Assembly (NCBI RefSeq): GCF_039941015.1
Contig: NZ_JBDVFI010000089.1
Origin: Sedimentitalea sp039941015
GTDB taxonomy: Bacteria > Pseudomonadota > Alphaproteobacteria > Rhodobacterales > Rhodobacteraceae
Direction: 5' to 3' (one strand)
Length of the DNA stretch: 64,000 nucleotides
Under the pieces are notes generated by a model. That model was not told where the DNA came from, ran no database searches, and worked only from the letters and a program-made list of their open reading frames with translations. The first letter of the stretch is position 1, and the number at the start of each line of letters is the position of its first letter. Shown one piece after another: positions 16,538-24,692 of this stretch. Made by a program: the position numbers and the translations under genes.

Positions 16538-16591
16538 GCAGCAATCCTGATCCAAGTTTTCCGTCTAAATTCAACGCCTTACTTGAGGCTT

Positions 16592-16606
16592 GTGGCGGAG
16601 ACGAAG
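16592..16606 (-). repeat. attR: 15-bp repeat at the tRNA-Ser 3' end
   Basis: GTGGCGGAGACGAAG is identical to 4915-4929 and forms the 3' terminus of the intact tRNA-Ser gene plus one flanking base. Confidence 0.8.
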
Positions 16607-16682
16607 GGATTCGAACCCTCGAAACGGTTCCCCGTTTACTCCCTTAGCAGGGGAGCGCCTTCGACCACTCGGCCACGTCTCC
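16593..16682 (-). tRNA. tRNA-Ser (GCU anticodon)
   Basis: A 90-nt class II tRNA read on the minus strand. The acceptor stem GGAGACG/CGTCTCC, discriminator G and encoded CCA are all present. The anticodon loop has GCT between CTCCC and GGGAG stem bases, a long variable arm follows, and the T-loop is GGTTCGAATCC. Its 3' end is the integration site of the island to its left. Confidence 0.97.
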
Positions 16683-17032
16683 ACCGACGCGTATAGCCAA
16701 GGAAACATCGGGATTACAAGGCGAAAATCGCCATACTTGGAATTTTCCTGCATGGGCAACAAACCCCTCAAAATGGCACTGGGATTGGGAAACATCTGGT
16801 CAGTTTTTCTCTGTGTCGATAGGGGGGTAAGAAGCTGATACTGGGGCGGAGCACAAGTCGGCGGCTTAGAGCCGCGCCTTGGGGCGTGATGACTTTGAGT
16901 GGCAATCAGGTTCCAAGACGCGTTGGCCGGCAGGCCAACCGGATGATGATTGGTTCTTGGCGAGCCGGGATATACTCGAATTGAGCCGATACCTTTCGCC
17001 ACTCACCTCAAGACTTCTTTTGTTTTGGGTTC
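16683..17032. other. Non-coding stretch upstream of tRNA-Ser
   Basis: No gene is supported. It must contain the tRNA promoter near 16690-16750. A 16-bp perfect palindrome TTGGCCGGCAGGCCAA-like element lies at about 16922-16937, with two central mismatched bases. The stretch leads into the decayed IS3-family element. Confidence 0.5.
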
Positions 17033-17320
17033 GCCGGTGGAGCAGGCGCGCTGGTCTGAACCGCAGCGGGTTTGCCGGGCGGACACTGTTGGACGGTATG
17101 GGCAGCATAAAAGGCGTTGGGCGACGACTGTGCCGAAGATCGGTTGTGCACCGCAAACGCTGAATGAATAGGCTTAGAAGATCGAGGACGATACGGGTCA
17201 GTGTGGTGGCATCACGACTGAGCAAGCCGAAATGATGAAGGATTTGGAACGCAACGCGCGTGAACGGAAGCAGACCAATGAGATCAATTGCAAAGCGTCG
17301 GCGTGTTTGCTCCCGCTCTC
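17033..17320 (+). pseudogene. Remnant of IS3-family transposase OrfA
   Basis: The frame reads VPKIGCAPQTLNE, then stop codons, then KIEDDTGQCGGITTEQAEM, MKDLERNARERKQTNEI and NCKASACL. This follows the IS3-family OrfA order (helix-turn-helix KIGC-x-QTL, then MKDLE...NEI...KASA) closely. Stop codons inside the frame and changed key residues show it is dead. The left boundary is approximate. Confidence 0.75.
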
Positions 17321-17396
17321 ATCGCCGCGACGCGGCACGGAACTCAACTGCCCGCTGAAACGATGAACAGGTTCCTAGCAGGTCACCGCACTGATC

Positions 17397-17540
17397 ATGG
17401 TTTGGCGCTGCGACTGGCACGCGCGTCGAGAACTCGAGATCATCTGCGTCGAATACATAAACGACTTCTACAGCCCGCTCCGAAATCATTCACGCAGGGG
17501 AGGGAATTCACACGTGGCCTTCGAACAGAGGGCTGCCTAA
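17397..17540 (+). pseudogene. C-terminal fragment of IS3-family transposase OrfB
   Basis: A 47-codon frame ending CVEYINDFYSPLRNHSRRGG then NSHVAFEQRAA and a stop. This is the diagnostic end of IS3-family integrase cores (YINxFYNPxRRHS...SPxAFE). Most of OrfB is deleted between the OrfA remnant and this fragment. Confidence 0.78.
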
Positions 17541-17580
17541 CATATGCACCAGGCCGCAGCGAAACTTGTGGAGGTCCAAA

Positions 17581-18306
17581 TCAGCGGAGTTGCCTTTCAT
17601 GATGAATGACGAACGCCATTCCGAAAGCAACCAGCACGGCGAGAGCAAACCATGTCACCGCATAGATCAGATGGGTATTTCGAAATTTCACAACGGTGAG
17701 GCCGCCGATCGGCGCGGCAACCGATGCCTCGGCGTCGACAAAGATGCTGGCGGTTGGGCCCAAGGCTCTGGCCCTTTTAATCGCGGCCACATCGCGGGAA
17801 TACCACAGGTCGGCCTGCGGATCGTTGTCCCTTAGAAACCCGCCCTTGGGTTCGCTGAGACGTATCAGACCGGTTACCGTCACGGGACCGTCGATCAGCC
17901 CGTCCTGACGGGTTGTCGGGTCGCGGCGATCAGGTGGAACGAAACCGCGATTGATCAGCACTGTTTGCCCATCATCCACACGCAAAGGTGTGATCACCCA
18001 GTACCCGCCGCCCAACTCGGTGACCGCCTTGGTGAAGGTCTCGGCGGTGTGATCGAACACGCCGGACACCTGTACCCGCCGGTATTCCTGATCTTCCGGC
18101 GCGAGATCGAAAACCGTATCCAACGGCACCGGTTCTGCTGACAAATGCGTCTGGACACTGTCGATCAAGTCGCGTTTCCAGGCGAGGCGTTCAATCTGCC
18201 AAACACCCAGCCCTATAAACAACAGGGCAAGCAATGCGCCTGAGATCAGGACAAGCGTGACCTGCCAGAACGGGCGTCGGCGGTCATGATCTGGCAAATG
18301 TGCCAA
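17581..18306 (-). CDS. SURF1 family protein
   Basis: A 241-residue inner-membrane protein with one N-terminal (about 16-38) and one C-terminal transmembrane helix (about 214-234), the SURF1/Shy1 topology. Conserved segments include FIGLGVWQIERLAWK, YRRVQVSGVF, VLINRGFVPPDRRDP and LIYAVTWFALA. SURF1 proteins aid assembly of haem-copper oxidases; in many proteobacteria a copy follows the cyo genes, as here. It is last in the cyoABCD-SURF1 run; cyoD ends immediately before its start. Confidence 0.92.
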   Translation of the reverse strand: MAHLPDHDRRRPFWQVTLVLISGALLALLFIGLGVWQIERLAWKRDLIDSVQTHLSAEPVPLDTVFDLAPEDQEYRRVQVSGVFDHTAETFTKAVTELGGGYWVITPLRVDDGQTVLINRGFVPPDRRDPTTRQDGLIDGPVTVTGLIRLSEPKGGFLRDNDPQADLWYSRDVAAIKRARALGPTASIFVDAEASVAAPIGGLTVVKFRNTHLIYAVTWFALAVLVAFGMAFVIHHERQLR

Positions 18307-18657
18307 CTACATGCCGGGCATCATGTACGAGTTCATGTTGTGCATGACCCACATCGTACCAACGAGGGCGATGATCAAAACGATCATGGTGAAGACCAGG
18401 GAAATGAACCGCCAGCCGCCTTCGGATTTGAGGTTCATATGCAGGAAATAGATCATGTGAACGACGATTTGGACGATGGCGAAGGCCAGAACCACAAAAG
18501 CGGTCAACCTGGCCGAGGCAAACCCACCAGCCATGACGAGTGCAAAGGGGATGAATGTCAGGATCACAGCCAGCACGAACCCGGTCATATAGGATCGCCT
18601 TGTGCCATGCGGCATCTCGGCTGCATGATCCTCGCTGTGGGCTTGCGGAGTGCTCAT
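18307..18657 (-). CDS. cyoD: Cytochrome o quinol oxidase subunit IV
   Basis: A 116-residue membrane protein with three transmembrane helices (about 27-47, 52-74, 83-106). Conserved FVVLAFAIVQIVVHMIYFLH identifies subunit IV of the bo3 quinol oxidase. It overlaps the cyoC stop by one base. It stabilises the complex during assembly and has no redox centre. Confidence 0.93.
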   Translation of the reverse strand: MSTPQAHSEDHAAEMPHGTRRSYMTGFVLAVILTFIPFALVMAGGFASARLTAFVVLAFAIVQIVVHMIYFLHMNLKSEGGWRFISLVFTMIVLIIALVGTMWVMHNMNSYMMPGM

Positions 18658-19283
18658 CAGATCATCCCCATCAGATAGACAAAGGTGAATACGCCGATCC
18701 AGATGACGTCAAGGAAATGCCAGAACATCGACAGGCAGCCCAAGCGCCGGCGGTTCGCCGTGGTCAGCCCGTGTTTGCGGACCTGCAGAGCCAGCGTTCC
18801 CATCCAGATCAGGCCAAATGTAACATGCAGTCCATGGGTGCCGACCAGGACAAAGAACGCCGACAGAAACGCAGACCGCGACGGCCCTGCTCCTTCGCCG
18901 ATTAGGTGGGTAAATTCATGGAGTTCAATACACAAGAAACCCAACCCGCAGGCCGCAGTAATCGTCAACCACTTCATCACCTGCGGTTGATCATTGTCCT
19001 GCATGGCGAGCATGGCGAACCCGAAGGTGATGGACGAGATCAACAGCAGGACCGTGTTTACCGCCACCAAATTCAGCTCGAACAACTCTTTTGGGCCGGG
19101 GCCACCGCCGTAGTTGTTGCCCAGCACCGCAAAGGTCGCAAACAAGGTCGAAAAGATCAGGCAATCGCTCATCAGGTAAATCCAGAAACCCAATGGGGTG
19201 CTGTGACCTTCTGAATGATGCGGCTCGGTCGCCGGATGGAAAACTCGGGGATCATCGGGTGTGGAAACGGTTTGCAAGGTCAT
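18657..19283 (-). CDS. cyoC: Cytochrome o quinol oxidase subunit III
   Basis: A 208-residue subunit with five transmembrane helices and the family segments LGFWIYLMSDCLIFSTLFAT, HEFTHLIGEG, GTHGLHVTFGLIWMGTL and LSMFWHFLDVIWIGVFTFVY. Length and topology match E. coli CyoC. Its start overlaps the cyoB stop (ATGA). Confidence 0.95.
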   Translation of the reverse strand: MTLQTVSTPDDPRVFHPATEPHHSEGHSTPLGFWIYLMSDCLIFSTLFATFAVLGNNYGGGPGPKELFELNLVAVNTVLLLISSITFGFAMLAMQDNDQPQVMKWLTITAACGLGFLCIELHEFTHLIGEGAGPSRSAFLSAFFVLVGTHGLHVTFGLIWMGTLALQVRKHGLTTANRRRLGCLSMFWHFLDVIWIGVFTFVYLMGMI

Positions 19284-21298
19284 GATTGCTGCACCCTAGT
19301 ACTCAGGGACAGTGTCCTCGCCCCTTCGATCTCTTCGACATCCGATGATGGAATGTCGAAATCCCGGTCATAGTTGAATGTGTGAAGAATGGCCGTTGCA
19401 ATCAGCGTGACAAACGACACGATCACAAGCCACCAGATATGCCAGACCAGCGCAAAGCCCAACACGGTGCTGAGGACTGCCAGTATTAGTCCGGCGCCGG
19501 TATTGCGCGGCATGTGAATAGGTTCAAAGCCGGTTTCGGGCCTTTGATAGCCATGCTCTTTCATGTCGTGCCATCCATCGAGATCATGAACCATCGGGGT
19601 CTTGGCAAAGTTATAGCTTGGCGGCGGCGAGGAAGTTGACCATTCCAGCGTGCGCCCACCCCAGATGTCGCCCGTCTCATCCGTCAGTTGCTTTCGGTCG
19701 CGGACCGAGACAAAGATCTGAACCAGCAGCGCAATAATCCCGCACGCAATCAACAAAGCGCCAATGCCGGCGATGGCGAAATAGATCTGAAGCGAGTCGT
19801 CTTCAAACACCCGCATCCGCCGCGTCACGCCCATCAAGCCAATGACGTAGAGCGGCGCGAATGCGACCCAGAAACCCGTAACCCAGAACCAGAAGCTGAC
19901 CCGGCCCCAAAACTCATTCAGCCGAAAGCCAAAGGCCTTGGGAAACCAATAGTTGATGCCGGCAAAGACGCCAAAGACCACACCGCCAATGATCACGTTA
20001 TGGAAATGCGCGACCAGAAACAGCGAGTTGTGCAGCACGAAATCTGCTGGCGGTACGGCGAGCATCACGCCTGTCATACCGCCGATACAGAATGTCAGCA
20101 TGAACGCGACGGTCCACATCATCGGTAGTTCGAACCGGATTTGGCCCTTATACATGGTGAACAGCCAGTTGAATATCTTGGCTCCGGTCGGGATTGAGAT
20201 GACCATTGTCGCGATCCCGAAGAACGAGTTCACCGACGGCCCGGACCCCATGGTAAAGAAATGGTGCAGCCAGACCAGATAGGACATGATGGTAATGCAG
20301 ATCGTCGCATAGACCATCGAGTTGTAGCCAAACAACCGCTTGCCGCTGAAGGTCGCCGCAACTTCGGAAAAGACTCCAAAGACCGGCAGGATCAGAACAT
20401 AGACCTCCGGATGCCCCCAGACCCATATCAGGTTGATATAGAGCATCGGGTTTCCGCCCAGGTCGTTGGTAAAGAAATTCATCCCAAGATAGCGATCTGC
20501 CGCGAGCATCGCCAAGGTCGCCGTCAGGACCGGGAAAATCGCGATGATCAGTACATTGGTGCAGAGGGCTGTCCAGACGAACACGGGCATCCGCATCATG
20601 GTCATGCCGGGGCAGCGCAGTTTCAGGATGGTTGCCAGCAGATTGATCGCAGACAAGGTCGTTCCCACCCCGGCGATCTGAACGCCCCAGATATAATAAT
20701 CGACCCCTTCATCCGGACTCGCCTCAACCCCGGATAGCGGTGGAAAGGCCAGCCATCCTGTACGGGCAAATTCGCCGACAAAGAGCGAAATCATCACCAG
20801 GATCGCGCCTCCGACGGTCATCCAGAAACTAAAGTTGTTGAGGAACGGAAACGACACGTCGCGTGCGCCGATTTGCAACGGCACAGCAAAGTTCATCAGG
20901 CCGGTGACAAAGGGCATCGCCACGAAAAAGATCATGATCGTGCCATGCGCGGAGAAAATCTGATCGTAGTGGTGCGGAACCAAGTAACCTTCGGAGCCGC
21001 CGAATGCCATGACCTGCTGCAGCCGCATCATGATCGCATCGGCAAACCCACGCAGGAACATGATCAGGGCCAGAACCATGTACATGATCCCGATCTTCTT
21101 GTGATCCACGCTGGTGAACCATTCGCGCCACAAATAGCCCCAAAGCCTGAAATAGGTTATCGCGGCAAGCACACAGATTCCGAGTATCGCCACGACAACA
21201 AAGGTCCCCAATACGACGGGTACGTCGAATGGCAGTTTTTCCAGGGTCAGGCGCCCGAAAAGGAAACTGCTCTTGATAGCGTGTTCTTCGGCTGCCAT
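19280..21298 (-). CDS. cyoB: Cytochrome o quinol oxidase subunit I
   Basis: The 672-residue catalytic subunit. It contains the haem-copper oxidase segments: SAHGTIMIFFVAMPF (haem b ligand), HPEVYVLILP (CuB His with cross-linked Tyr), WLHHFFTMG (CuB His pair) and LVAHFHNVIIGG (haem ligands). Fifteen or so transmembrane helices are expected and the length matches CyoB. It reduces O2 to water with ubiquinol electrons and pumps protons in the inner membrane. It starts 12 bp after cyoA. Confidence 0.97.
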   Translation of the reverse strand: MAAEEHAIKSSFLFGRLTLEKLPFDVPVVLGTFVVVAILGICVLAAITYFRLWGYLWREWFTSVDHKKIGIMYMVLALIMFLRGFADAIMMRLQQVMAFGGSEGYLVPHHYDQIFSAHGTIMIFFVAMPFVTGLMNFAVPLQIGARDVSFPFLNNFSFWMTVGGAILVMISLFVGEFARTGWLAFPPLSGVEASPDEGVDYYIWGVQIAGVGTTLSAINLLATILKLRCPGMTMMRMPVFVWTALCTNVLIIAIFPVLTATLAMLAADRYLGMNFFTNDLGGNPMLYINLIWVWGHPEVYVLILPVFGVFSEVAATFSGKRLFGYNSMVYATICITIMSYLVWLHHFFTMGSGPSVNSFFGIATMVISIPTGAKIFNWLFTMYKGQIRFELPMMWTVAFMLTFCIGGMTGVMLAVPPADFVLHNSLFLVAHFHNVIIGGVVFGVFAGINYWFPKAFGFRLNEFWGRVSFWFWVTGFWVAFAPLYVIGLMGVTRRMRVFEDDSLQIYFAIAGIGALLIACGIIALLVQIFVSVRDRKQLTDETGDIWGGRTLEWSTSSPPPSYNFAKTPMVHDLDGWHDMKEHGYQRPETGFEPIHMPRNTGAGLILAVLSTVLGFALVWHIWWLVIVSFVTLIATAILHTFNYDRDFDIPSSDVEEIEGARTLSLSTRVQQS

Positions 21299-21310
21299 GC
21301 CAGTACCCTG

Positions 21311-22309
21311 TCAGTTTGAGCGGCTTGTGGTAGAATCGCCAAGTGAAGCGCTTCCCTCAACCGAGGCAAGGCAGAGATCATCTTTTATATTGAAGAGACC
21401 TGTGGTGGCATTTTCGGCGTGTTTCTGATGCGACATCATCTCATCCATGCATGTTTGTCCCGGTTCAACGCAGCGGTTGACGATATCATGGTAAAGTGTG
21501 TCGTCCTCAGCCTTAAAATATGCCACCGGATTGCGGGAACTGGGTTTGAGCAGTTCACCGTATCTGTCCCTGTTCAGGATTTCGCCAGTGCTGCCGACGG
21601 TCTTGATCCATTCATCGAAATCGCCATCTGACAGCCCGTGAAACTTGAACCGCATCCCGGAAAAGCCCGCGCCGCTGTAATGCGATGACCGACCCTTATA
21701 GACACCCGGCTTGTTCATCACCGCATGCAGCTGGGTTTGCATCGAAGGCATCGTGTAAATCATGCCTGCCAATGCGGGGACGTAAAACGCGTTCATCACC
21801 TCGGTCGAGGTCAGTACGAAACGGATGGGCCGATCCACCGGTGCGGCCACCTCGTTCACCGTGGCAACGCCGTATTGTGGATAGAAGAACAGCCATTTCC
21901 AATCCATCGACACAACCTGGATTTTCAGCGGAATTTCTCCTTCGGTGACACCTGTCGCCTCGGTATCAAGAGGGCGGTAGGGATCAAGCTTGTGAGTGCT
22001 CACCCAGGTCAGGGCGCCCAGCCAGATGATAATGATCAGCGGTGCAGCCCAGATCAGCAGCTCAAGCTGTGATGAATGGTGAAACTCTGGATCGTACGCA
22101 CCCGTCCCCTTGGACTTTCGATAGCGAACCGCAAACACGACGATGGTCACCATCACTGGAAGCACGATCACCAGAATCAGCACGGTGGTAATCGTCAGCA
22201 CATCCCGCAATTGTTCGGCGATGTATCCGGATGGCGCCAGCACATCGAACTGACAGCCGGACAACAAGATCGACGACATAATAACGGGTATGTGCTTGTA
22301 TCTGATCAC
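21311..22309 (-). CDS. cyoA: Cytochrome o quinol oxidase subunit II (lipoprotein)
   Basis: A 332-residue subunit II. A lipoprotein signal ends at the lipobox LLSGC (Cys19). Two transmembrane helices (about 40-65, 85-105) precede a periplasmic cupredoxin domain. The CuA cysteines of cytochrome c oxidases are absent, as expected for a quinol oxidase. Conserved VSMDWKWLFFYPQYG, NAFYVPALAGMIYTMPSMQ and SGAGFSGMRFKFHG are seen. It is the first gene of the cyo operon; the promoter must lie in 22310-22520. Confidence 0.96.
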   Translation of the reverse strand: MIRYKHIPVIMSSILLSGCQFDVLAPSGYIAEQLRDVLTITTVLILVIVLPVMVTIVVFAVRYRKSKGTGAYDPEFHHSSQLELLIWAAPLIIIIWLGALTWVSTHKLDPYRPLDTEATGVTEGEIPLKIQVVSMDWKWLFFYPQYGVATVNEVAAPVDRPIRFVLTSTEVMNAFYVPALAGMIYTMPSMQTQLHAVMNKPGVYKGRSSHYSGAGFSGMRFKFHGLSDGDFDEWIKTVGSTGEILNRDRYGELLKPSSRNPVAYFKAEDDTLYHDIVNRCVEPGQTCMDEMMSHQKHAENATTGLFNIKDDLCLASVEGSASLGDSTTSRSN

Positions 22310-22428
22310 ATCACGACATCTCTCTACCTACCAGAACAACGGAAGAATGTGCTAACGCGCTGGCGATAATTTTGACCGGGCATGTGGCGCAGGATACCTA
22401 TTTTCCTATCGGCATCTAGCTATTTCTG

Positions 22429-22464
22429 ACTTTTTCCTACACTCTCATCTCAGCGAGAAAAAGT
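22429..22464. promoter_or_regulatory. 8-bp inverted repeat between cyoA and the MFS gene
   Basis: ACTTTTTC (22429-22436) and GAAAAAGT (22457-22464) form perfect arms separated by 20 bp in the divergent gap 22310-22574. It may be a regulator site or a chance feature of AT-rich promoter DNA. Confidence 0.3.
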
Positions 22465-22507
22465 TCTAGCTGTTTGTATGCAAGTGACAAAAACACCCGG
22501 CCATGCT

Positions 22508-22531
22508 TTGCTAACGGCCAAGGGTTAGTAA
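22508..22531. promoter_or_regulatory. Inverted repeat TTGCTAAC-N8-GTTAGTAA
   Basis: Arms match at 7 of 8 positions, 8-bp spacer, placed 43 bp before the preferred MFS start. The size and spacing fit a dimeric regulator operator. The regulator is not evident in the window. Confidence 0.4.
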
Positions 22532-22574
22532 ATTGGTCGCGGACCGTGAACGATTGAATGCCATGAGGTATCAG

Positions 22575-23894
22575 ATGCAGTCTGTTTCAGAAACTCAGCC
22601 ACGTGGTTCTCGCGAACACGTAAGTGTTTCTGATATCGTTATCGGCGTTGTGATCGGGCGCACGGCGGAATTTTTCGATTTCTTCGTCTTTGCGATCGCA
22701 TCTGTTCTGGTCTTTCCAAAATACATGTTTCCATTCGCATCGCCTGTCGCCGGGATGCTCTATGCCTTTCTCATCCTGGCGTTGGCATTTGTGGCCCGGC
22801 CTGTCGGGACATTGATATTCACCGAAGTCGACAGACGTTATGGCCGCGGCACCAAGCTGACGGCTGCGCTGTTTCTTCTGGGCACAAGTACCGTGGCGAT
22901 CGCCTTTATTCCCGGCTACGAACAGGAAGGGTGGCTCAGCATCGCGAGCTTGTGCCTTTTCCGCATGGGGCAGGGCGCAGCGTTTGGCGGTTCATGGGAC
23001 GGAATGTCTTCACTGCTGGCAATGAATGCGCCCAAAGACCGCAGGGGAAGAATGGCCCTGATCCCGCAACTTGGCGCGCCCCTGGGGCTGATCATGGCCA
23101 GCGGGCTGTACATCTATCTGACGACGTCGCTCACCGAAGAAGAGTTTCTCATCTTTGGCTGGCGTTATCCGTTCTTTGTCGTCATCGGAATTAACATCGT
23201 GGCGCTGTTTGCGCGGCTGCGCATGGTGATCAGCGACGAATTCAAGACACTGTTTTCCGAGACCGAGTTAAGCCCCGGGCCGCCCCTGACAACTGTTCGG
23301 GAGGAATGGTGGGACATCATTCTTGGGGCCTTTACCCCGCTGGCGACACTGGCGCTGTTCCATATGGTCACGGTTTTCCCGATGGGCTGGATCATGTTGC
23401 ACGCAGAGCAGGATTTGATCTCCTTTCTGTTTATCGAGATCATTGGCGCCGTGTGCGGTGTCGGTGCGATTGTTGCCTCGGGTCCCATCGCAGACAAGTA
23501 CGGGCGCGTCCCATTTCTGTCGGCCTGCGCCATGGCGATCGCAGGGTTTGCGGTGATATTCCCGGCTGTCCTGAGTATGGGGTTCATCGGTGAGACCCTT
23601 TATGTCGTTTTTGGGTTCATATTGCTTGGCCTGTCTTTCGGTCAGTCGTCTGGTTTCGGGGCATCCGGATTTGCCCTGAAAAATCGCTACACGGCTTCGA
23701 ATCTGACAGCGGATCTTGCATGGATGTTCGGTGCGGGCTTTGCACCTTTTGTTGCACTGGCGTTGACCGAAAGCCTGGGGTTGTGGTCCGCCGGTGCCTA
23801 TCTTCTTTCTGGCGCGATTTGCACATTGGTCGCGCTCAACCTGTTCCGCCGACGCCACGATGATCACCCGCGTGAGAGCGATGCAAGACCATGA
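22575..23894 (+). CDS. MFS transporter, metabolite:H+ symporter (MHS) type
   Basis: A 439-residue protein with about 12 transmembrane helices. Signature elements of the MHS group are GRTAEFFDFFVFAIAS at the start of helix 1, the loop RPVGTLIFTEVDRRYGRGTK, and GAAFGGSWDGMSSLLAM. The ATG at 22575 is preferred because GAGG lies 5 bp upstream; ATG 22563 and TTG 22533 are in frame alternatives. Such carriers import organic acids or osmolytes; the substrate cannot be read. It is divergent from the cyo operon. Confidence 0.85.
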   Translation: MQSVSETQPRGSREHVSVSDIVIGVVIGRTAEFFDFFVFAIASVLVFPKYMFPFASPVAGMLYAFLILALAFVARPVGTLIFTEVDRRYGRGTKLTAALFLLGTSTVAIAFIPGYEQEGWLSIASLCLFRMGQGAAFGGSWDGMSSLLAMNAPKDRRGRMALIPQLGAPLGLIMASGLYIYLTTSLTEEEFLIFGWRYPFFVVIGINIVALFARLRMVISDEFKTLFSETELSPGPPLTTVREEWWDIILGAFTPLATLALFHMVTVFPMGWIMLHAEQDLISFLFIEIIGAVCGVGAIVASGPIADKYGRVPFLSACAMAIAGFAVIFPAVLSMGFIGETLYVVFGFILLGLSFGQSSGFGASGFALKNRYTASNLTADLAWMFGAGFAPFVALALTESLGLWSAGAYLLSGAICTLVALNLFRRRHDDHPRESDARP

Positions 23895-23944
23895 CACGGA
23901 CAACCCGCGTCGCGTTATTTTCAAGGATTAATACACAGAACCCG

Positions 23945-23998
23945 CTGGCATTCTATGTCGGCATGCCAGAACTGGGTGGTGTGGGTCCGTAAGGACCC
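23945..23998 (+). terminator. Two hairpins after the MFS gene
   Basis: A 7-bp perfect stem CTGGCAT/ATGCCAG (23945-23951, 23963-23969) is followed by a GGGTCC-GTAA-GGACCC hairpin (23983-23998). There is no clear T-run, so factor-independent termination is uncertain. They lie between the MFS stop and the sigmaE-type promoter of rpoE. Confidence 0.4.
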
Positions 23999-24022
23999 TC
24001 GGGGAACTTTTCCAAAGAATAT

Positions 24023-24052
24023 TGATCCATGTTCCCTGTCGCTGCGTAGTCT
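24023..24052 (+). promoter_or_regulatory. SigmaE-type promoter of rpoE-chrR
   Basis: TGATCC (24023-24028), 18-bp spacer, TAGTCT (24047-24052). The -35 matches the known Rhodobacter sigmaE -35 TGATCC, and the same TGATCC-N18-TA layout appears twice more in this window. Autoregulation of rpoE by sigmaE is the established pattern in the family. Confidence 0.7.
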
Positions 24053-24131
24053 GATTATGTTGACACAGACCGCATCCATCGGGCAGCGCCCGCGCCGTGT
24101 TCCCACGGTACCCCGCGAGGAAAAGAAACCC

Positions 24132-24692
24132 GTGCCGCAGACAAATACCGACCTGTCGCAGCAAACACTCTGGATGATCGCTGTTCGTGACAAACGCGAC
24201 CGCGCCGCCTTTGGGGCGTTGTTCGATTTCTTCGCACCGCGCCTGAAAGGGTTCATCATGCGGTCGGGGGCCTCGAGCCATCGGGCCGAAGAAATCGTGC
24301 AGGATGTGATGCTGACCGTATGGCGCAAAGCGGGGATGTTCGATCCTCACCGCGCACAGGTTTCGGCCTGGGTCTATCAAATCGCGCGAAATCGTCAGAT
24401 CGACGTTGCGCGAAAGGAAAGCCGGCCGATGCCGGAAGAGTTGCGCGAAGACCCCGGAGCGGAGCCGGATGCCAGCCAGATCCTGGGGCTGGAGCAGGAA
24501 ACGGAACTGTTGAAGCAAGCTCTCGCCCGGCTCACTGCCGAGCAGCGAGACATGATTGAAAAAGCATATATGGGCGACATGTCCCATCAAGAGATCAGCA
24601 CGCAGACCGGGCTGCCCCTTGGAACTATAAAGTCGCGTATCCGGTTGGGACTGGAACGCCTGAGACACGAATTGAAGGACCTCAACTCATGA
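24132..24692 (+). CDS. rpoE: ECF sigma factor RpoE (singlet-oxygen response, ChrR-controlled)
   Basis: A 186-residue group IV sigma factor. Region 2 spans about residues 25-95 (FGALFDFFAPRLKGFIM, AEEIVQDVMLTVWRKAGMFD, VYQIARNRQIDVAR) and region 4 about 125-180 (LTAEQRDMIEKAYMGDMSHQ, GTIKSRIRLGLERLRHEL). The GTG at 24132 was chosen: it has GAGGAAAA 8 bp upstream, while the in-frame ATG at 24057 lies only 4 bp after the -10 box and would not be on the mRNA. The downstream ChrR overlaps it (ATGA), as in Rhodobacter sphaeroides. It drives genes against singlet oxygen and related stress. Confidence 0.93.
   Translation: MPQTNTDLSQQTLWMIAVRDKRDRAAFGALFDFFAPRLKGFIMRSGASSHRAEEIVQDVMLTVWRKAGMFDPHRAQVSAWVYQIARNRQIDVARKESRPMPEELREDPGAEPDASQILGLEQETELLKQALARLTAEQRDMIEKAYMGDMSHQEISTQTGLPLGTIKSRIRLGLERLRHELKDLNS

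Larger units (their letters stand above)
4915..16606. mobile_element. Genomic island integrated in tRNA-Ser(GCU)
   Basis: An 11.7 kb segment bounded by the 15-bp direct repeat 4915-4929 / 16592-16606. It has a P4-type tyrosine integrase next to the left end, and an Xis-like protein, an HTH protein and a second tyrosine recombinase next to the tRNA. Paired GTGGGAAC repeats with a 12-bp period lie inside both ends (5061-5080, 16518-16537). The cargo is a type I restriction-modification operon with inserted extra genes, plus a two-gene unit of unknown function. The tRNA gene is left intact by the right-hand copy of the repeat. Confidence 0.82.

Noticed and set aside
24002..24040. EcfG-type promoter (GGAAC ... 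GTT) before rpoE
   Set aside because: GGAAC at 24002 has no GTT at the required 16-17 bp spacing; the TGATCC-N18-TA site fits better.
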